Assembly (NCBI GenBank): GCA_032718475.1
Contig: JAUCBJ010002716.1
Location: forward strand, 1-41,095
Direction of reading: 5' to 3'
Length of the DNA: 41,095 nt
Origin: Nemertoderma westbladi
Lineage: Eukaryota > Xenacoelomorpha > Nemertodermatida > Nemertodermatidae
The notes below the pieces were generated by a model. That model was not told where the DNA came from and ran no database searches. It saw nothing but the letters and a program-made list of their open reading frames with translations. The translations under genes and the position numbers were made by a program. Below, piece after piece: positions 1-11,530 of the stretch; positions within the stretch are counted from its first letter, which is position 1; each line of letters starts with the position of its first letter.

Positions 1-109
1 CCCCACACCAACCATCTCAACTCTCCACAACACGTTCATTGATTCGACCACCAGTCCCACCAGCCTCCCTACATCCTGCTGGTGCACCCTATGCACTGGT
101 CGCAGCAGC

Positions 110-290
110 CGACCTCTATCCACATTCCATACCCTATGTGGTGTTGATTGTAGTAACCGACATTTATCCACATTCCTCACCATATATGGTGTCGGTTATA
201 GTAACAGACCTTTATCCACATTCCTCACCATATGTGGTGTCGGTTGTAGTAACCGACCTTTATCCACATTTCATACTGTATGCAACTATG
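110..290. repeat. 48-bp tandem repeat, about 3.8 copies
   Basis: Units start at 110, 158, 206 and 254, a period of exactly 48 bp, with a few substitutions each. Each complete unit ends in a small inverted repeat (GTCGGTT, five bases, AACCGAC in the clearest copy), so single strands could form a row of hairpins. Because 48 is a multiple of three, the plus strand stays open and would encode a 16-residue repeat. I regard that frame as a consequence of the repeat and not as a gene. The array lies just downstream, in the reading direction, of the BEL/Pao relic at 260-955. Confidence 0.85.
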
Positions 291-955
291 TATCCGATAT
301 TTCTCTCATAGTCGTCGTTGACATAACTCCATATTTTAAAGGTGTATCTTGATCCCACACTGTGCAGACTGCTCCATCCAAATGGTGTTAGTATCGCAAC
401 TGGGTCGCTGGAATTTTCTTCCCCGAACACCATTTGTGTCCTGTGGTGAACAGTTGGATAGTCCATTCCAACTATTAACGACACTTTTGGTACATCGAGA
501 TGCGGTATTCTGAAGTATATTCCATCAAGATGACTATAGATATTCGTCTCTACGCTAGTTGGTCTCCTGGCGTTAATGTTGAGGTTTTTACTGACTCGTT
601 TAGGATCACATGCACTGTCCTATACCCATCTTAACAACCTCATCTTTGTTAGTTATGGTTGTCACCGCCATGTCTCTCGCTCTCATTACTAGTCCTATCT
701 TGTCTGCTATTGATCTATCAGTGAGTGTGAATGCAGCACCGCTATCTATTAACATTAGCGTCGTCACAGATTTGTTGTCCTCACCCCTGATCCTTATGGG
801 TAATACCCCGAGTAACACTGTATTTTATCCTCGTTCCTCGCACGTCGCCGTTCACATGTTGTTTTTCTGTCCAGTTCGTATATTTGGTTTCCCAAATGTA
901 CACCAGTCTTCCCTGTGCCCTCTCTTCACACAATTGTGGCATAGCCGTACTATAT
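255..955 (-). pseudogene. BEL/Pao retrotransposon relic: zinc knuckle plus aspartic protease (DUF1758-like)
   Basis: Read on the minus strand, a CCHC zinc knuckle comes first (CHNCVKRGHREDWC near 900-945, C-x2-C-x4-H-x4-C). Next comes a retropepsin-like segment with the catalytic motif LIDSGAAFTL (about 730-770), and then the post-protease motif DPVAILTPFGW near 385-420. All three have counterparts in the same order in the large element at 27.1-27.9 kb (CSQCVTGGHRADQC, LVDSGAAFTL, DPVAILTPFGW), so this is a diverged relative. Gag, reverse transcriptase and integrase are absent. The frame breaks near 820, around 490-600, and after 260. It abuts TATA-rich DNA at about 960. The piece is too short and broken to make protein. 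Confidence 0.85.
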
Positions 956-960
956 ATAGC

Positions 961-2210
961 TATATATATATACTAATTTATTGTAGGAAGATATATTACT
1001 TGAATATATAAGAAATCGCCGTGGGATAAGGGATCCGGTTTAGTGTATATATATTTGTAAGCATAAAATAATAAATAAATAAAATATTATTTTAAATAAA
1101 TCATTAAATCATTATTATAAAAAAATTATCAATAGCTTTCGATATAATATGTATATATTTCAATTGTCAAAATCCCACTATTTATAAATTAAATAAATTT
1201 ATAACAATATAAGCACCATTTAAAATTCTAGAAAGTTTGGATGGATATCGGACATTTCCGACTTCGAAGGTCGTTTTCTCCTGGCTGCTATGGAATTTAA
1301 AAAACTAAATATGCCATATAAATTCTTCACTTATACAAAATATGAATCTGACTTAATTTTTTAAAATTTCTCATGGTAAATTTCAACATTGCCATATTTA
1401 TGACCGTGTAGAAACAGGCGCAATAGTTTGGTAAAGTCTGCATAAATTTTTTTATAATTTCCCATGTCTGTAAAACCAAACAATTTGGGGTAATGTTGTC
1501 AACAAAAAATTTAGCATTTGAGTGCATTTAGCTACCTGCAATTATCCGAACTGGCCGGCCTTGTGCAATATCTGGGTAAGAAACCATCTAACAGTTGAAT
1601 GAACATAAGATTTACCTGGCCTTATTACTTACATAATATAATGGACCTTGAAGTACAAGTATTGAGTTCCAAAATATGAATTTAATGAGGCAAATGATTT
1701 TCTTTTGATGTCATGCCCATTATTGATGTCACACACATGAATTTCGCGATATATAAATTGATCTATGTAATGGTTTACATATAATATTGATTCCACAATA
1801 AATAAATATTCACTGAAGCACTCATTTCCTTTGATTTCATATGATGATCAGCTTGTACATTGGCTTGTACAAAATTCTATATATATGGCATGATTATTGT
1901 AAGAAAATTACTTCGAAATCTCTCGTCAACTAAAATAACACAATAATTTATTCAGCTATTGTGATTAATTTTCCCAAGGTAAGTGGAACATACACAGACA
2001 GTAGTTGTTTAGTTAGTTTAATTTATTTGCTGCTATTATATGTATTATTAATAATTTTTAAGAAACCTTGCAGTCCTTTCAGTAGTTATTCCCAGAAACT
2101 GTTCATACAGATAGGATAATCAACATTCCACTGTTGGGCAGGACCTTTGTTACTTCATGTACCAGCCAATAGTAGGACTTCCGTGTGTGTGTTATCTATA
2201 ATTGGTACTG
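961..2210. other. AT-rich intergenic DNA
   Basis: Low-complexity AT-rich sequence with TATATA runs. Stops are frequent in all frames and I see no RNA gene, element end or conserved motif. Confidence 0.6.
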
Positions 2211-3740
2211 TACGACCTTTTACTGCCATTTTAAAGTCCCAACTTTAACCATGTAATCTTATTTTTTTTGAGATAGATACACCCCATGACGGGGTAAATT
2301 TAATTAGGAGGTTAATTACATAAATCGATGTAAATACACAATAAATTTAGTATACGAAACGCCGGCACCAGAGATAAGATGAATGTAATCTTATAGAAAT
2401 AATACAGGCGGTACAGTTATGAACTGTTATTATTATGTCTCAATGCATTCATTTCATCCACTGATGATTGCCTTTTGGTATGTTAAAATGGCTTGCAATC
2501 AACGTCTGCGAGAGATACATCCAGTTTGTAGTCGCTCTAATATCTAATGAAAGGTAAATAAATATCCCTAGTAAATCTCATAAGCGAAAATATATTCCTT
2601 GTTAACCTAGAGGCCCAAAATAATTATGTGACCATTGCACAGACTTTGCTATTGAAATGTCATAGTATTCATGAAAGCCATGCACTGGTAGTTAGTTCCA
2701 GGATTCCTAGTTTCAGGAGTTCAAGGGTTCCAGGGTTCAGCTCATCAAAGGACAGGATGATGCAATTGTATGAACCGCTTACTTAAGTAACTAATATCAA
2801 GACAAGCATCTACCCATCGTGTAAATGGGTTGAAAACAACCATACCAGTAGTGGTTGCAGAATTATAGGAAGCTGTATTAATGAATAATATCCCTATTTA
2901 TTTGTTAACTTTTCTGTAATATTATTCACCTTTTATTGGTGATATTCAATTGTATTTGTGGATTCCCAAACTTTTATTTAATTGTTATTTTACGACCATT
3001 TAATGCCATTTTAAATTCCCAATTTTAACCTTTTCATCTTATTTTTTTTTAGTTATATACACAGAATGACGGGGTAAATTAAATAAACAGTTTAAGTACA
3101 TAACTATATCAAAATACACAATTAATATAGTATACGAAATGCCGGCACGAGAGATAAAATGATTTTAATCTTATACACATTATACTGGCTGTACCGGTCT
3201 GTACTGGTACTGTACTGTCTCTACGCATTAATATCATATATATATGATTACCTTTAAGTATAATAAAATGGCTTGCAGTCAACGTCTGCGAGTCTTACAT
3301 CCAATTTGTAGTCGCTTTAATATTTACTAAAAGATACATAAATATCTCTTTTAAATTTAATAAGTGAAATTCTAATACTTGTTAACCGAGAGGCGCAATA
3401 AAATTTTGTGACCATTGCACAGACTTTGCTTATGAAATGTCCTAGTATACATGAAAGCCATGTACTGGTACTTAGTACCAGGATGCCTAGTTACTGGAGT
3501 ACAAGGTTACATGGTGCAGCTGCGCCCGGGGGAACATCCTCCCCCTCTCTACGCCTCTTACTTAAGTAACTCATATATATATAAGTATTTACCCATCGTG
3601 TAAATAAATTGAAAACAGCTAATGCAGTAGTAGTCTTAGCATTAAACCAAGCTTAATTTATGCTTATTATCCCTATTTACTAGTTAACTTATCTGAAATT
3701 TTATACACGTTTAATTAGTGAAATTCAATTGTATTAATGA
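2211..3740. repeat. Old tandem duplication, about 750 bp per unit, period 780 bp
   Basis: Unit one (about 2211-2960) and unit two (about 2991-3740) align along their length with many substitutions and few indels. Shared landmarks are TACGACC at both starts, TGACGGGGTAAAT, GTATACGAAA, GCCGGCAC, and GTGACCATTGCACAGACTT. The best preserved block is a short frame starting with ATG at 2488 and at 3268, again 780 bp apart. I recognise no coding domain and no terminal repeats. A segmental duplication of intergenic or intronic DNA upstream of the peptide gene at 4078 is the simplest reading. Confidence 0.8.
2488..2547 (+). other. Micro-ORF (19 codons) conserved in both duplicated units
   Basis: ATG to TAA encodes MACNQRLREIHPVCSRSNI. 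The homologous position in the second unit (3268-3330) encodes a 20-residue variant that keeps MAC, QRLR, HP, CSR and N. The surrounding duplicated DNA is more diverged, so this block may be under constraint, but it could equally be chance. No ribosome or splice context supports translation. Confidence 0.2.
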
Positions 3741-3874
3741 ATGCCGAGCGAGGCGAGCAGATAAAATTTTTACATTTTTCGCTTATGACACATGTCCTGT
3801 ATACTGTACTGTACTGAGGTGCGCTGTACTGGTACTGTACTGTACTGTATGGTAAATTCCTCTCTACGCCTCTG

Positions 3875-3995
3875 GTATTAAGTATCATATATATATATAT
3901 AGTATTTAAGTATATAAATTGATGTAAGACAGCTGTATTAAGTATCATATATATATATATAGTATTTAAGTATAATAAATTGATGTAAGACAGCT
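3875..3995. repeat. 60-bp direct tandem duplication
   Basis: Two adjacent copies begin with GTATTAAGTATC at 3875 and 3935 and end with GTAAGACAGCT at 3934 and 3995. They are nearly identical, differing by an inserted base in the second, so the duplication is young. It lies just upstream of the peptide gene. Confidence 0.85.
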
Positions 3996-4055
3996 AATGC
4001 AGTAAGTAGTCTTACATTAAACCAATTAATTGTACGTGCTTATTAATTATTACAG

Positions 4056-4290
4056 GATTATCTTCTCTATCAACAAAATGAAATTCATGATCGTCACATT
4101 CATTGTTTACTTCTTGGCTTTCCATTCTGTGGAAATTGAATGTCAGGAAATATACGCCGCCTGTTGTGGTGCTCTAGGACCATGTGAGGGGTTGACACAG
4201 AATGCCTGCGAATACTACACACCTGAACTACCAGGCTGCTACGCATGCTGGAACAAATACACCCTAGATTGCGGTGGATGTAATTATTAG
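4056..4290 (+). CDS. Small secreted eight-cysteine peptide (terminal coding exon)
   Basis: An ATG at 4078 opens a 70-residue frame ending at 4290. Residues 1 to about 22 form a signal peptide: Lys2, then a hydrophobic run MIVTFIVYFLAF, with likely cleavage near the Cys at 22. The remaining ~48 residues are short, acidic to neutral and hold eight cysteines (CC, C, C, then C-x2-C, C-x2-C near the end), consistent with four disulfides. I chose this ATG because the frame upstream of it crosses a plausible 3' splice site (TTATTACAG ending at 4055), so the region before it is likely intron. AATAAA lies at 4373. The cysteine spacing matches no toxin, defensin or conopeptide family I can name; defence peptide, pheromone or toxin-like roles are all possible. 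I make no functional claim beyond secretion. Confidence 0.6.
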
Positions 4291-4372
4291 AAAATCTTTG
4301 GTTACACACTAGATTGCGGCCGATATTTGGAATTTTAGAAAGAAAGTATTCATTGGTGATGGTTGCAATAAC

Positions 4373-4378
4373 AATAAA
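4373..4378 (+). promoter_or_regulatory. Polyadenylation signal for the small peptide gene
   Basis: AATAAA lies 83 bases after the stop codon of the 70-residue frame, a normal distance for a compact 3' UTR. Confidence 0.5.
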
Positions 4379-4399
4379 ATTGATTCAATCATTGTAATA

Positions 4400-7370
4400 C
4401 TGGGTATATAGAAAACAATATTGTGGTTTTAAATTATTATTTCTTTACTTATTTAATTTAATTGATTACTGTAATTGCCTACCAAATGGGTGCAAATTAT
4501 ATTTTAGTACACACTATGATTATATAGATTATATAAAGATATAAAATAAAGCGATTGTTGACTAATTTCATTTTGTTATTGTTAATTTCCCAACATGATA
4601 AAATATATTCATGTAATGGATCATATAACAGTGAGATGGTTGAGCTGTTGAGACAAGGGGTGTGTGGGGAAATGGACGCAAAACCCGTCTCAATGAATTA
4701 ATATCTCTCAATGTTAAATTATCAATTATGGTAACATAACTGGTTATTTTATATTGCTATTCTAACGAATAAAGTAATCGAAAGGCAATAGAAAAAGTTA
4801 CAGATTTATATTTTTGGCTGTGATCAATGGGAGAGGGATGAAAATATGAATCTGTAATGGTTAGCTGTTTACATTATAAACATTATTCCACAATATACAT
4901 CTTAATTTTAACATGCTGCCAAATAGTAAGAACTTACTTACTCTTACCAATTAGTTTCATCTAGCCACAAATATCCTCATTGATATCATGGAAGTAGTAC
5001 AGTATGGTACCCCGGCATTCCTACATACAAAAATGACCAGCCCTCGGTTTATTCTCCTGGCTTTCGTATTAATTAATATTTATTTATTATGCAATCAAAT
5101 GTAAGCATAAAATATACGATAGAATATAATTTAATAAAACATGATAAACCAATAGGCGTGTTGCTAACACGACTATTGTAGCAGGAACTATGGACTACTT
5201 AGTATCACAAAGTATGTGTGTTAGAACTAGAAAGCCAGCAAGCTGGCTGGAAGGAGCCCGGGGGAAAATCCTAGCCAAGACTATTACAAAGAACTATGTC
5301 AGTCAGCAGTAAATAAACTAAACAATTGTCTAAACTATAAGGCGTGGGGCTAGCTGACTTTGTGGCTCGCCCCACATAATAAAAACTGCAACTTAGCTAC
5401 CACTAACAAAAATATAATATGAAGCAAATAATTTCATTATCAAGCACGTTTACAAGATATAAGATACGATTACCGAATATTTATCAAAAATGCCCATGAT
5501 GCACAACAAGGGGTGCGGGTGCTAGGGGAGGGAGGGTGGTAGACAGAGAGGGGGGGGGGGAGGGGGGGGTGGGTGTGGTTGGTAGTATAGAAACGGAGGA
5601 ATAGAAAAGCCAGCAGCAATATAGGAAAATCAGTCTCTCCCACCTCTCTTGATACTCCCCAAATACTTACACGAATATCGCATTACTGTATTAGTACATA
5701 GAACCACACTCATGTCTGCCAGTCCATGTTACTGTGTTTGTCTTAGTAGTAGTCTCAAATTTCCCGCCTTGTAACGTCAGTTTGCGGTGGCTTAATTAAC
5801 TCTTAATAATTTCATTATTAAGATTCTTTGTTTTACAATAATTAATATCTTATTTATATTATTAAAAAAAAAACAAATAAGCAATAATCATATATATTAT
5901 TACATTATCAGTACTTTAATAGGAACACAGAGTATATCCATTATCGATTCTGTACACCAAATATGCATCCTAAACATCATAAAGCTAATACAGTTGGTTA
6001 TTAACATTATTAATATTATTACTGTTCTGAAATTCCGCAATAATTAATTTTACCCATAACAACTATTAATGTACTGTACCAACCAACATACAGCACCACA
6101 AGTTTGCTGGCTTGGGCCAATACCTACTAAATAAAATTCGGTTGTGCCATCTTTCAGTAACATCTACGATGTCAGTATAATATCAAAGCTGTAAACAATG
6201 TTCCTATTATGATGAAACATATATGTTTCACAAACAATTCGAATTCACAAACAATTTTAATATTGGACAAGACTGTGAAGTTCTGTTCATATAAGTGCGA
6301 TTTAAATGGAATTGTTGGAAACTGAAATCCACAATTTACTAATTGTTAGGCCGAAAGTAAGGAGGGGGGGGGGGGGTAGAATTCCTTATTAGAGATTAGC
6401 CCCAATGTCCCTCTCGTCAACCCAAGGTGTTGACGGGACATTGGGGATCTTGTGTGGTACCAAAAATACTTCAAAATTTTATTTAAAACCAACAAAAAAA
6501 TATATCAAAAAATGAAAACTAAATTTTACTGTTTAACAAAATACTTGGTTAATATTACTGTAAGTATTTGAATTAAAATAAAAAATTTATTTGCATAATT
6601 ATCACAAAAGCACCTTTATATTATTTGTTTTTGTAAATACGCTAAAAGATATATCAGTATTTGTAAAAAATGCAAAATAATTTATTAAACAAATTTTAAT
6701 TATGAAATATAACAATATATTTATGGTATATAGCTATAGCTGTTAATACTATTAATATATTTACATAATAATAAATATTATTATTATTTAGTATAATATA
6801 TTAAAGATTCAATACTAAATTGTGAATTTAATTTGTTCAATTAATAAAATAATTTCTGCTCATGGCAATATACAGTAGGACCACAAATAATTAATACATG
6901 GGCATACATTTAAACCAATACGACGTCATAAATGTTAACACAGTAACTGAATATAGGCACAGGTTATTTATAAGTCAATCGATAGACAATAACAAAATTA
7001 AAAAGCATTAAATAACGCGGTGGTTTGGTATCCCTACCCGGATGCGGTTTGGATGAAACGAAGACATGAAAGTTAAAAACTCAACGAACCAAAGCGTGTC
7101 AGGTCGACTGATAGACAACGAACCACTCGCGAATTTAAACTGGGGATCCCAACTCGCTCCGGAATGCAACCCATTATAACTCATCGCTTGCTGTTGCACT
7201 GAATTGCTGGGAAGTTTTGCTCTTTGTATTTCAGTATTTCGTGCCGCTGATTCTAGAGCCTAAGATTTCATCCGGTAAACGTTGCAAGTACCATAAACCA
7301 CGCGCTGTAATCGTACCTACCGATACCACGAAGTCTCTTTAGTTTCACCCGCATGTTTGCTTTTAGCGAA
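4400..7370. other. AT-rich intergenic DNA with G-tracts and short inverted repeats
   Basis: No coding frame is convincing. Features seen: G-rich runs at about 5549-5577 and 6362-6376; a 7-bp inverted repeat (GTGGGGC/GCCCCAC) around 5345-5377 whose right half, TTTGTGGCTCGCCCCAC, resembles the end of the TIR element at 16640; and a hairpin at 6400-6446. From about 7008 to 7370 the DNA becomes richer in CpG and could be exon or promoter sequence, but I could not assign it. Confidence 0.5.
6400..6446. repeat. Imperfect palindrome / hairpin
   Basis: CCCCAATGTCCC (6400-6411) pairs perfectly with GGGACATTGGGG (6435-6446). After a four-base bulge, GTCAAC (6416-6421) pairs with GTTGAC (6429-6434), leaving a 7-base loop. 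It follows a run of G at 6362-6376. Confidence 0.85.
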
Positions 7371-7378
7371 GTCCTGCT

Positions 7379-8476
7379 CAGGCCCGTATCGTGCGGGGGG
7401 GCTTTGGGGGCACTGCTCCCCCAGAGAAGTCCCACTGCCCCCCCAGACATGTCTTGTTCACTCGTCTTGTTCACAATTAATTAATAATAATATTGTTGTT
7501 GTTGACCCCAGTGATCAATATTATTGGATACACATTGATACACTTATAATAGGATACACACTTCTACATACTGACCTGACTCCCTACCATCCCATTTTGG
7601 TCCAATTATATAATACTACATGACATTGACCTACCTACCTGTAATTACTAAAAAATACCCGAAAGCTCCAGGTTCTCTCATTGGCTACCAGGGGTTGTTT
7701 GTTGTTGACCCATTGTCTATTTGTCTGTAATTTGGGAGCCAGCTTGCAGCTAAAAGTCTAGGCGCTGAGGGTTGCTTGCGCTTGTATCCATATGTATTAT
7801 TTGTTGTAACTTAACATTAACCATATTATACCTGAAGTGGGTCCTTCGCGCAGCACGTGACATAAACTTATGTAAGTGCCAACTCGAAAGAAATATTGGC
7901 AAAATCTAAGCAGATGTCCCTTGATCACTTTACACCTAGAGGCAGTCTAGGTCACAGTCTGGAAATCTGCAGTCGATTTAAGACCTCAGAAAAAGATTAA
8001 ATGACACAGCAAATGGTCTAGTACAATTCTGCCAAGTTTCCGCTAAAACGGATTAAAAGCAAAGAAATGGGAGGACATTTAATGCTTAGACATGTAGCCA
8101 TCTTGCGAGAGACTGCTGAACTGTTGGTGTCAAAAGTCGCTAAATAATGTCAAGTTTTGGACATATTTATGCCTACAAATTTTCAATTCGACAGCTTTAA
8201 ATCGGACAAAGTTATTTGAATGTTACGTTAATGAAATCGTTACGTCAACAACTATGTATTTGCCATTTTATTGACATACGGTACTCCTTGACCGTGTCAG
8301 TTCGCCAAGGCTCCACCAACTTCGTGGCTTGCCCCACACGCTCTTCAACAATATTGACTTTTTATGTACTAAATTAACGCTCACTTTGCTGTATGTCCCC
8401 ACAAATCCAGTTAAAGGTTTGCCCCCCCAGATTTGGCCTCTGCCCCCCCAGATATTATTATCACCATACGGGCCTG
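7379..8476. mobile_element. Non-autonomous hAT-type DNA transposon, 1,098 bp
   Basis: The left end reads CAGGCCCGTATCGTG and the right end, reversed, reads CAGGCCCGTATGGTG: a 15-bp terminal inverted repeat with one mismatch. The bases immediately outside are identical 8-mers, GTCCTGCT at 7371-7378 and at 8477-8484. An 8-bp target duplication together with CAGG-type termini is diagnostic of the hAT superfamily. C/G-rich tracts lie just inside both ends (GGGGGGG at 7397; CCCCCCCAG near 8423 and 8443). No transposase frame is present, so it needs an enzyme supplied in trans. A second, unrelated-looking TIR element lies inside it at about 7841-8337. Confidence 0.85.
7841..8337. mobile_element. 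Diverged copy of a TIR element (MITE-like), nested in the hAT element
   Basis: This stretch is homologous to 16060-16650. Shared blocks in the same order include CCTTCGCGCAGCAC/CTTCGCGCAGCAC at the left, AAACGGATTAAAAGCAAAGA, TGGGAGGRCATTTAATG, CCTACAAATTTTCAA, and a right end resembling CCAACTTCGTGGCT. Here the inner (GAC)n expansion is lacking and the left inverted repeat is largely eroded, so this is the older or more decayed copy. I could not identify a reliable target duplication. Confidence 0.7.
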
Positions 8477-8523
8477 GTCCTGCTTACGTATACGTACAAT
8501 GCGATTGGAACTACTGGTAGTCA

Positions 8524-8736
8524 GGTAGTTTTCCCACCGGATTCGAGCATCCCCAGTAGGCGCACTTTTGCATCTTTCAGCATTGCGTCGGGGAAACGAG
8601 GCGAAGGGCCGGAAGTCGCGATGATAGAGTTCCGGTACGACCCTCTCTCGACCTTGGCCGTACAGAGATATGCGAGAATGTTATCGCAAACGTGCTGGCA
8701 CCCAGTCCGCCAGTTTGTGTCATCAACATTGAAGAC
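8524..8736 (-). other. Possible orphan exon, 71 open codons, family unknown
   Basis: On the minus strand the frame between a TGA at 8739 and a TGA at 8521 is open. Its residues look protein-like, with motifs such as DDTNWRTGCQHVCDN, ILAYLCTAKVERGSYRN and SPRFPDAMLKDAKVRLLGML, in a block clearly richer in CpG than its surroundings. A possible acceptor (CTGAG) precedes it and a possible donor (G|GTGGGA) lies near its end, at about 8534. The plus strand is also open here for 131 codons, so strand is uncertain. I recognise no family. It could be an isolated exon of a gene otherwise outside view, or a relic. Confidence 0.3.
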
Positions 8737-8799
8737 TCAGCAGTCATCTCAGCTTCTATATGCAGAAGGAGACGATTCGTTAGGATAAGCTGCAAGTGA

Positions 8800-11300
8800 T
8801 CCTCACCTCATAGGGATCCTCGGATATAAAGATTACAGGATTACAACTTCCGAACTTGAAGTTTAGAACTGCAGTAGGCCTATAATGCAGGCAGATTGTA
8901 TAAAATAAGCAGTAGGTAGGTAGGTGGAACTTAGATCAGAGCTTCAGAGGGAAATCGGACTCCTGAGTTTACTAAAATCCTGAGGTTATTAGCCAAATGG
9001 GTGAATGTGGATTGGTTACTGAAAGAACATGAGAAAACAAAAATGCTAGGCCTAGTACAATCACAGTATTAGGCTCACTAAAAATTAACAAATAATAAAT
9101 GAAATACTGAAATAGGCCTAAATTTAATTATACAACAACCGTCAGACCATACCTGCTGCCTGCATAAAGCCGTACCAAACCTGGTAGCATGCAGACAAGC
9201 CTAGAATACAAGTGAAATGTATAGGAGGCAGGTAGGCCTACTGTAGTAAGGCCTGTGAAAGTACGGGCAGTGGTACGCTACTGCAGTACTGCAGCAGGCG
9301 TTCCAGTGGAAGGGCAGACCGGTATATAAAATCCAACACAACCAGTAACTGCTACACAGATAGCTGTGAGTTCATTATTCTTGCCCAAGGCGCATTGTCC
9401 CTGCCTCAAACTACAAAAAGTGTTGCCGTCGCTAGGATACAAATTATCTGTTATTGGCTAGAGCTGTACCATTGGTTGGCTTTGGCTATGTGTTTGATGT
9501 ATTTGATGACATCATGTTATGATATTCAAATGGATTGATGGAGGGAATTTCAAAATGGTCAAATAATACAACAATAATGAAATTTTTAATATGATGTGCA
9601 AATATAAAAATCGCTGTAACTCTGGTGCAACACGACCGTATTCGATGAAATTTTCATTGTTACGTACGGAAATTAATGCGTTTACAATTGCTATACTCAA
9701 TATATTTATAATCGGTATGATTTTTAAACTATAAGAGTTTAAGTGCCGGGAATTGCCAAATTGTGGCTATGTAAGCCAGATTTGACCACAAAATTGACCA
9801 GGTTCGTGCAACTAAACTAATATTTTGGAATAAGTCAATTTTGTTCTATTATCATGTTCTATAAATGACCAAAGTTAAAAAAAATATAATTCCTAGGAAG
9901 TTGTTTTATTTTTTATAAATATGTAATTTTGTGGTGAAAATTGGTTAATTTCGTTAAAAATCAGTGAAAATTTGACGGTTTGGAGTAAAATTGGGTGGGT
10001 TGGGCCAACTCATATAAATAGTTGCCAGTGTCATTTTTCTTACCCTAAAACGTTCTTTAATTGAGCACAGTTTTAGAAAATATAATTCCTAGGAAGTTCT
10101 TAAACTAAAGCTCAGACTTTCAAAAAGACGGTCATTTAACGGACTTTTTTTATTTGTCTGTCATACCTACACACAACGTCGAAATCGAAAATGGCGTGCA
10201 TATTCGGATTCAGCACACCAAAATGTACCTATATAGTATATTTTGAAGTAATCTGAGGCTAAAATAAAAAAAAATGAAAAAAGATTTCGCCAAAATTTGC
10301 CAAACTTCCAAAAATACTTAACTTGCTCAGATTTTCATGAAATTTGGTACGGATGTGCCCAAAGCAATTCTAAGAAACTAATTTGAAGGATTTACGGAAA
10401 AATGCAATTTAAGCCGATATATCGCATTTTGAGTGCCTACTTTTAGGCTAAATTTCAAGAAAATACAGATTTCCTAAGTTTGGCCCTTATTTACTACAAG
10501 AAGCAAAAACTTTTTGTATTAAGATTAAATGGATAAAATGTAGAGCTATCTTATCCATCTGTGTTTCAGAAAAATATAAGCTGACAATTCGGAGAAAACC
10601 ACTTTCTACCAAAACCTATTTTGTCAACTTCCTAAATTACCATTTTTCGGCCCCAATTTCCGGCCCTTAATATTCAGGTAACGCACAATATCAATAACAG
10701 TAATGGAACTCCCATCTTCCCTCTATATAACGCAAGTGGAACGGTTTCGTTCTAATTAAAAGATACAGAGTTATAACGATTTAAAAATTGTCAAAAATAT
10801 CCAAATTTGGCCCAAAATTGGCCAAAAGTTGAATTATTGGCATACTGTTTAATATTTTTGGCCAATATTTTGACCCGATGAACAACTGTATTGGATATGT
10901 ATTCGGTATGAGTTTAAATCGAAATGGCCAAGCTGCTTTGGTGATAGTGAGAAAACAACGTATAAATTTACCATTGGGATAATTTTTGGGTAAAATTAAA
11001 ATGTGGCCAAAATGGCCAAATTTGGCTAAACGAAATTTTTTAATAAAACTTGCAAATTTATCCGCGCACAAAGTCTCGGGAGAACATTTGAAGATTTCAG
11101 TCGCCTTCACTCCGAATTTAACCATTTAGTGCTAGAAGTTTCGAAATTGGGGCAAAAATCCACATTTGGTGGCCAATTTGGAAATGTTGGGCAACTAAAT
11201 TGAAAAAACAAAACCGTAAAAAATTCTTAGAATAACAAAAACTACAAACGTGTCAAATATCAGAGAATATAATTCCTAGGAAGTTGTAAATCGCCCCGAG
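8800..11300. other. AT-rich intergenic DNA with diverged simple-word repeats
   Basis: No credible gene. From about 9730 to 11290 the sequence is dominated by variants of CCAAAATTTGGCCAAAA, as though built from degenerate amplification. The 19-mer ATATAATTCCTAGGAAGTT occurs three times here (9884, 10080, 11267). TAGGCCTA-type palindromes are frequent from 8870 to 9250. Confidence 0.5.
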
Positions 11301-11306
11301 TAAGCT

Positions 11307-11530
11307 CCACTTTCTATATACTAATGTTGCAACGCCTACGCCCGGTGTGGGAGAATCCTCACGAAGGATCCTCCCACGTTTTGTTGTTTTTAGGTTTACA
11401 TAAGAACCGCATATCCAACCACTTTCTATATACTAATGTTGCAACGCCTCCGCCCGGTGTGGGAGAATCCTCACGAAGGATCCTCCCACGTTGTGTTGTT
11501 TTTAGGTTTACATAAGAACCGCATATCCAA
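11307..11530. repeat. 112-bp tandem duplication containing a hairpin
   Basis: Two adjacent 112-bp units (11307-11418, 11419-11530) differ at only about two positions (ACGCCTACG versus ACGCCTCCG; GTTTTG versus GTGTTG). Each contains GTGGGAG-A-ATCCT, a CACGA loop, then AGGAT-C-CTCCCAC, an almost perfect stem-loop. The duplication is therefore recent, and the unit has a foldable core. Confidence 0.9.
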
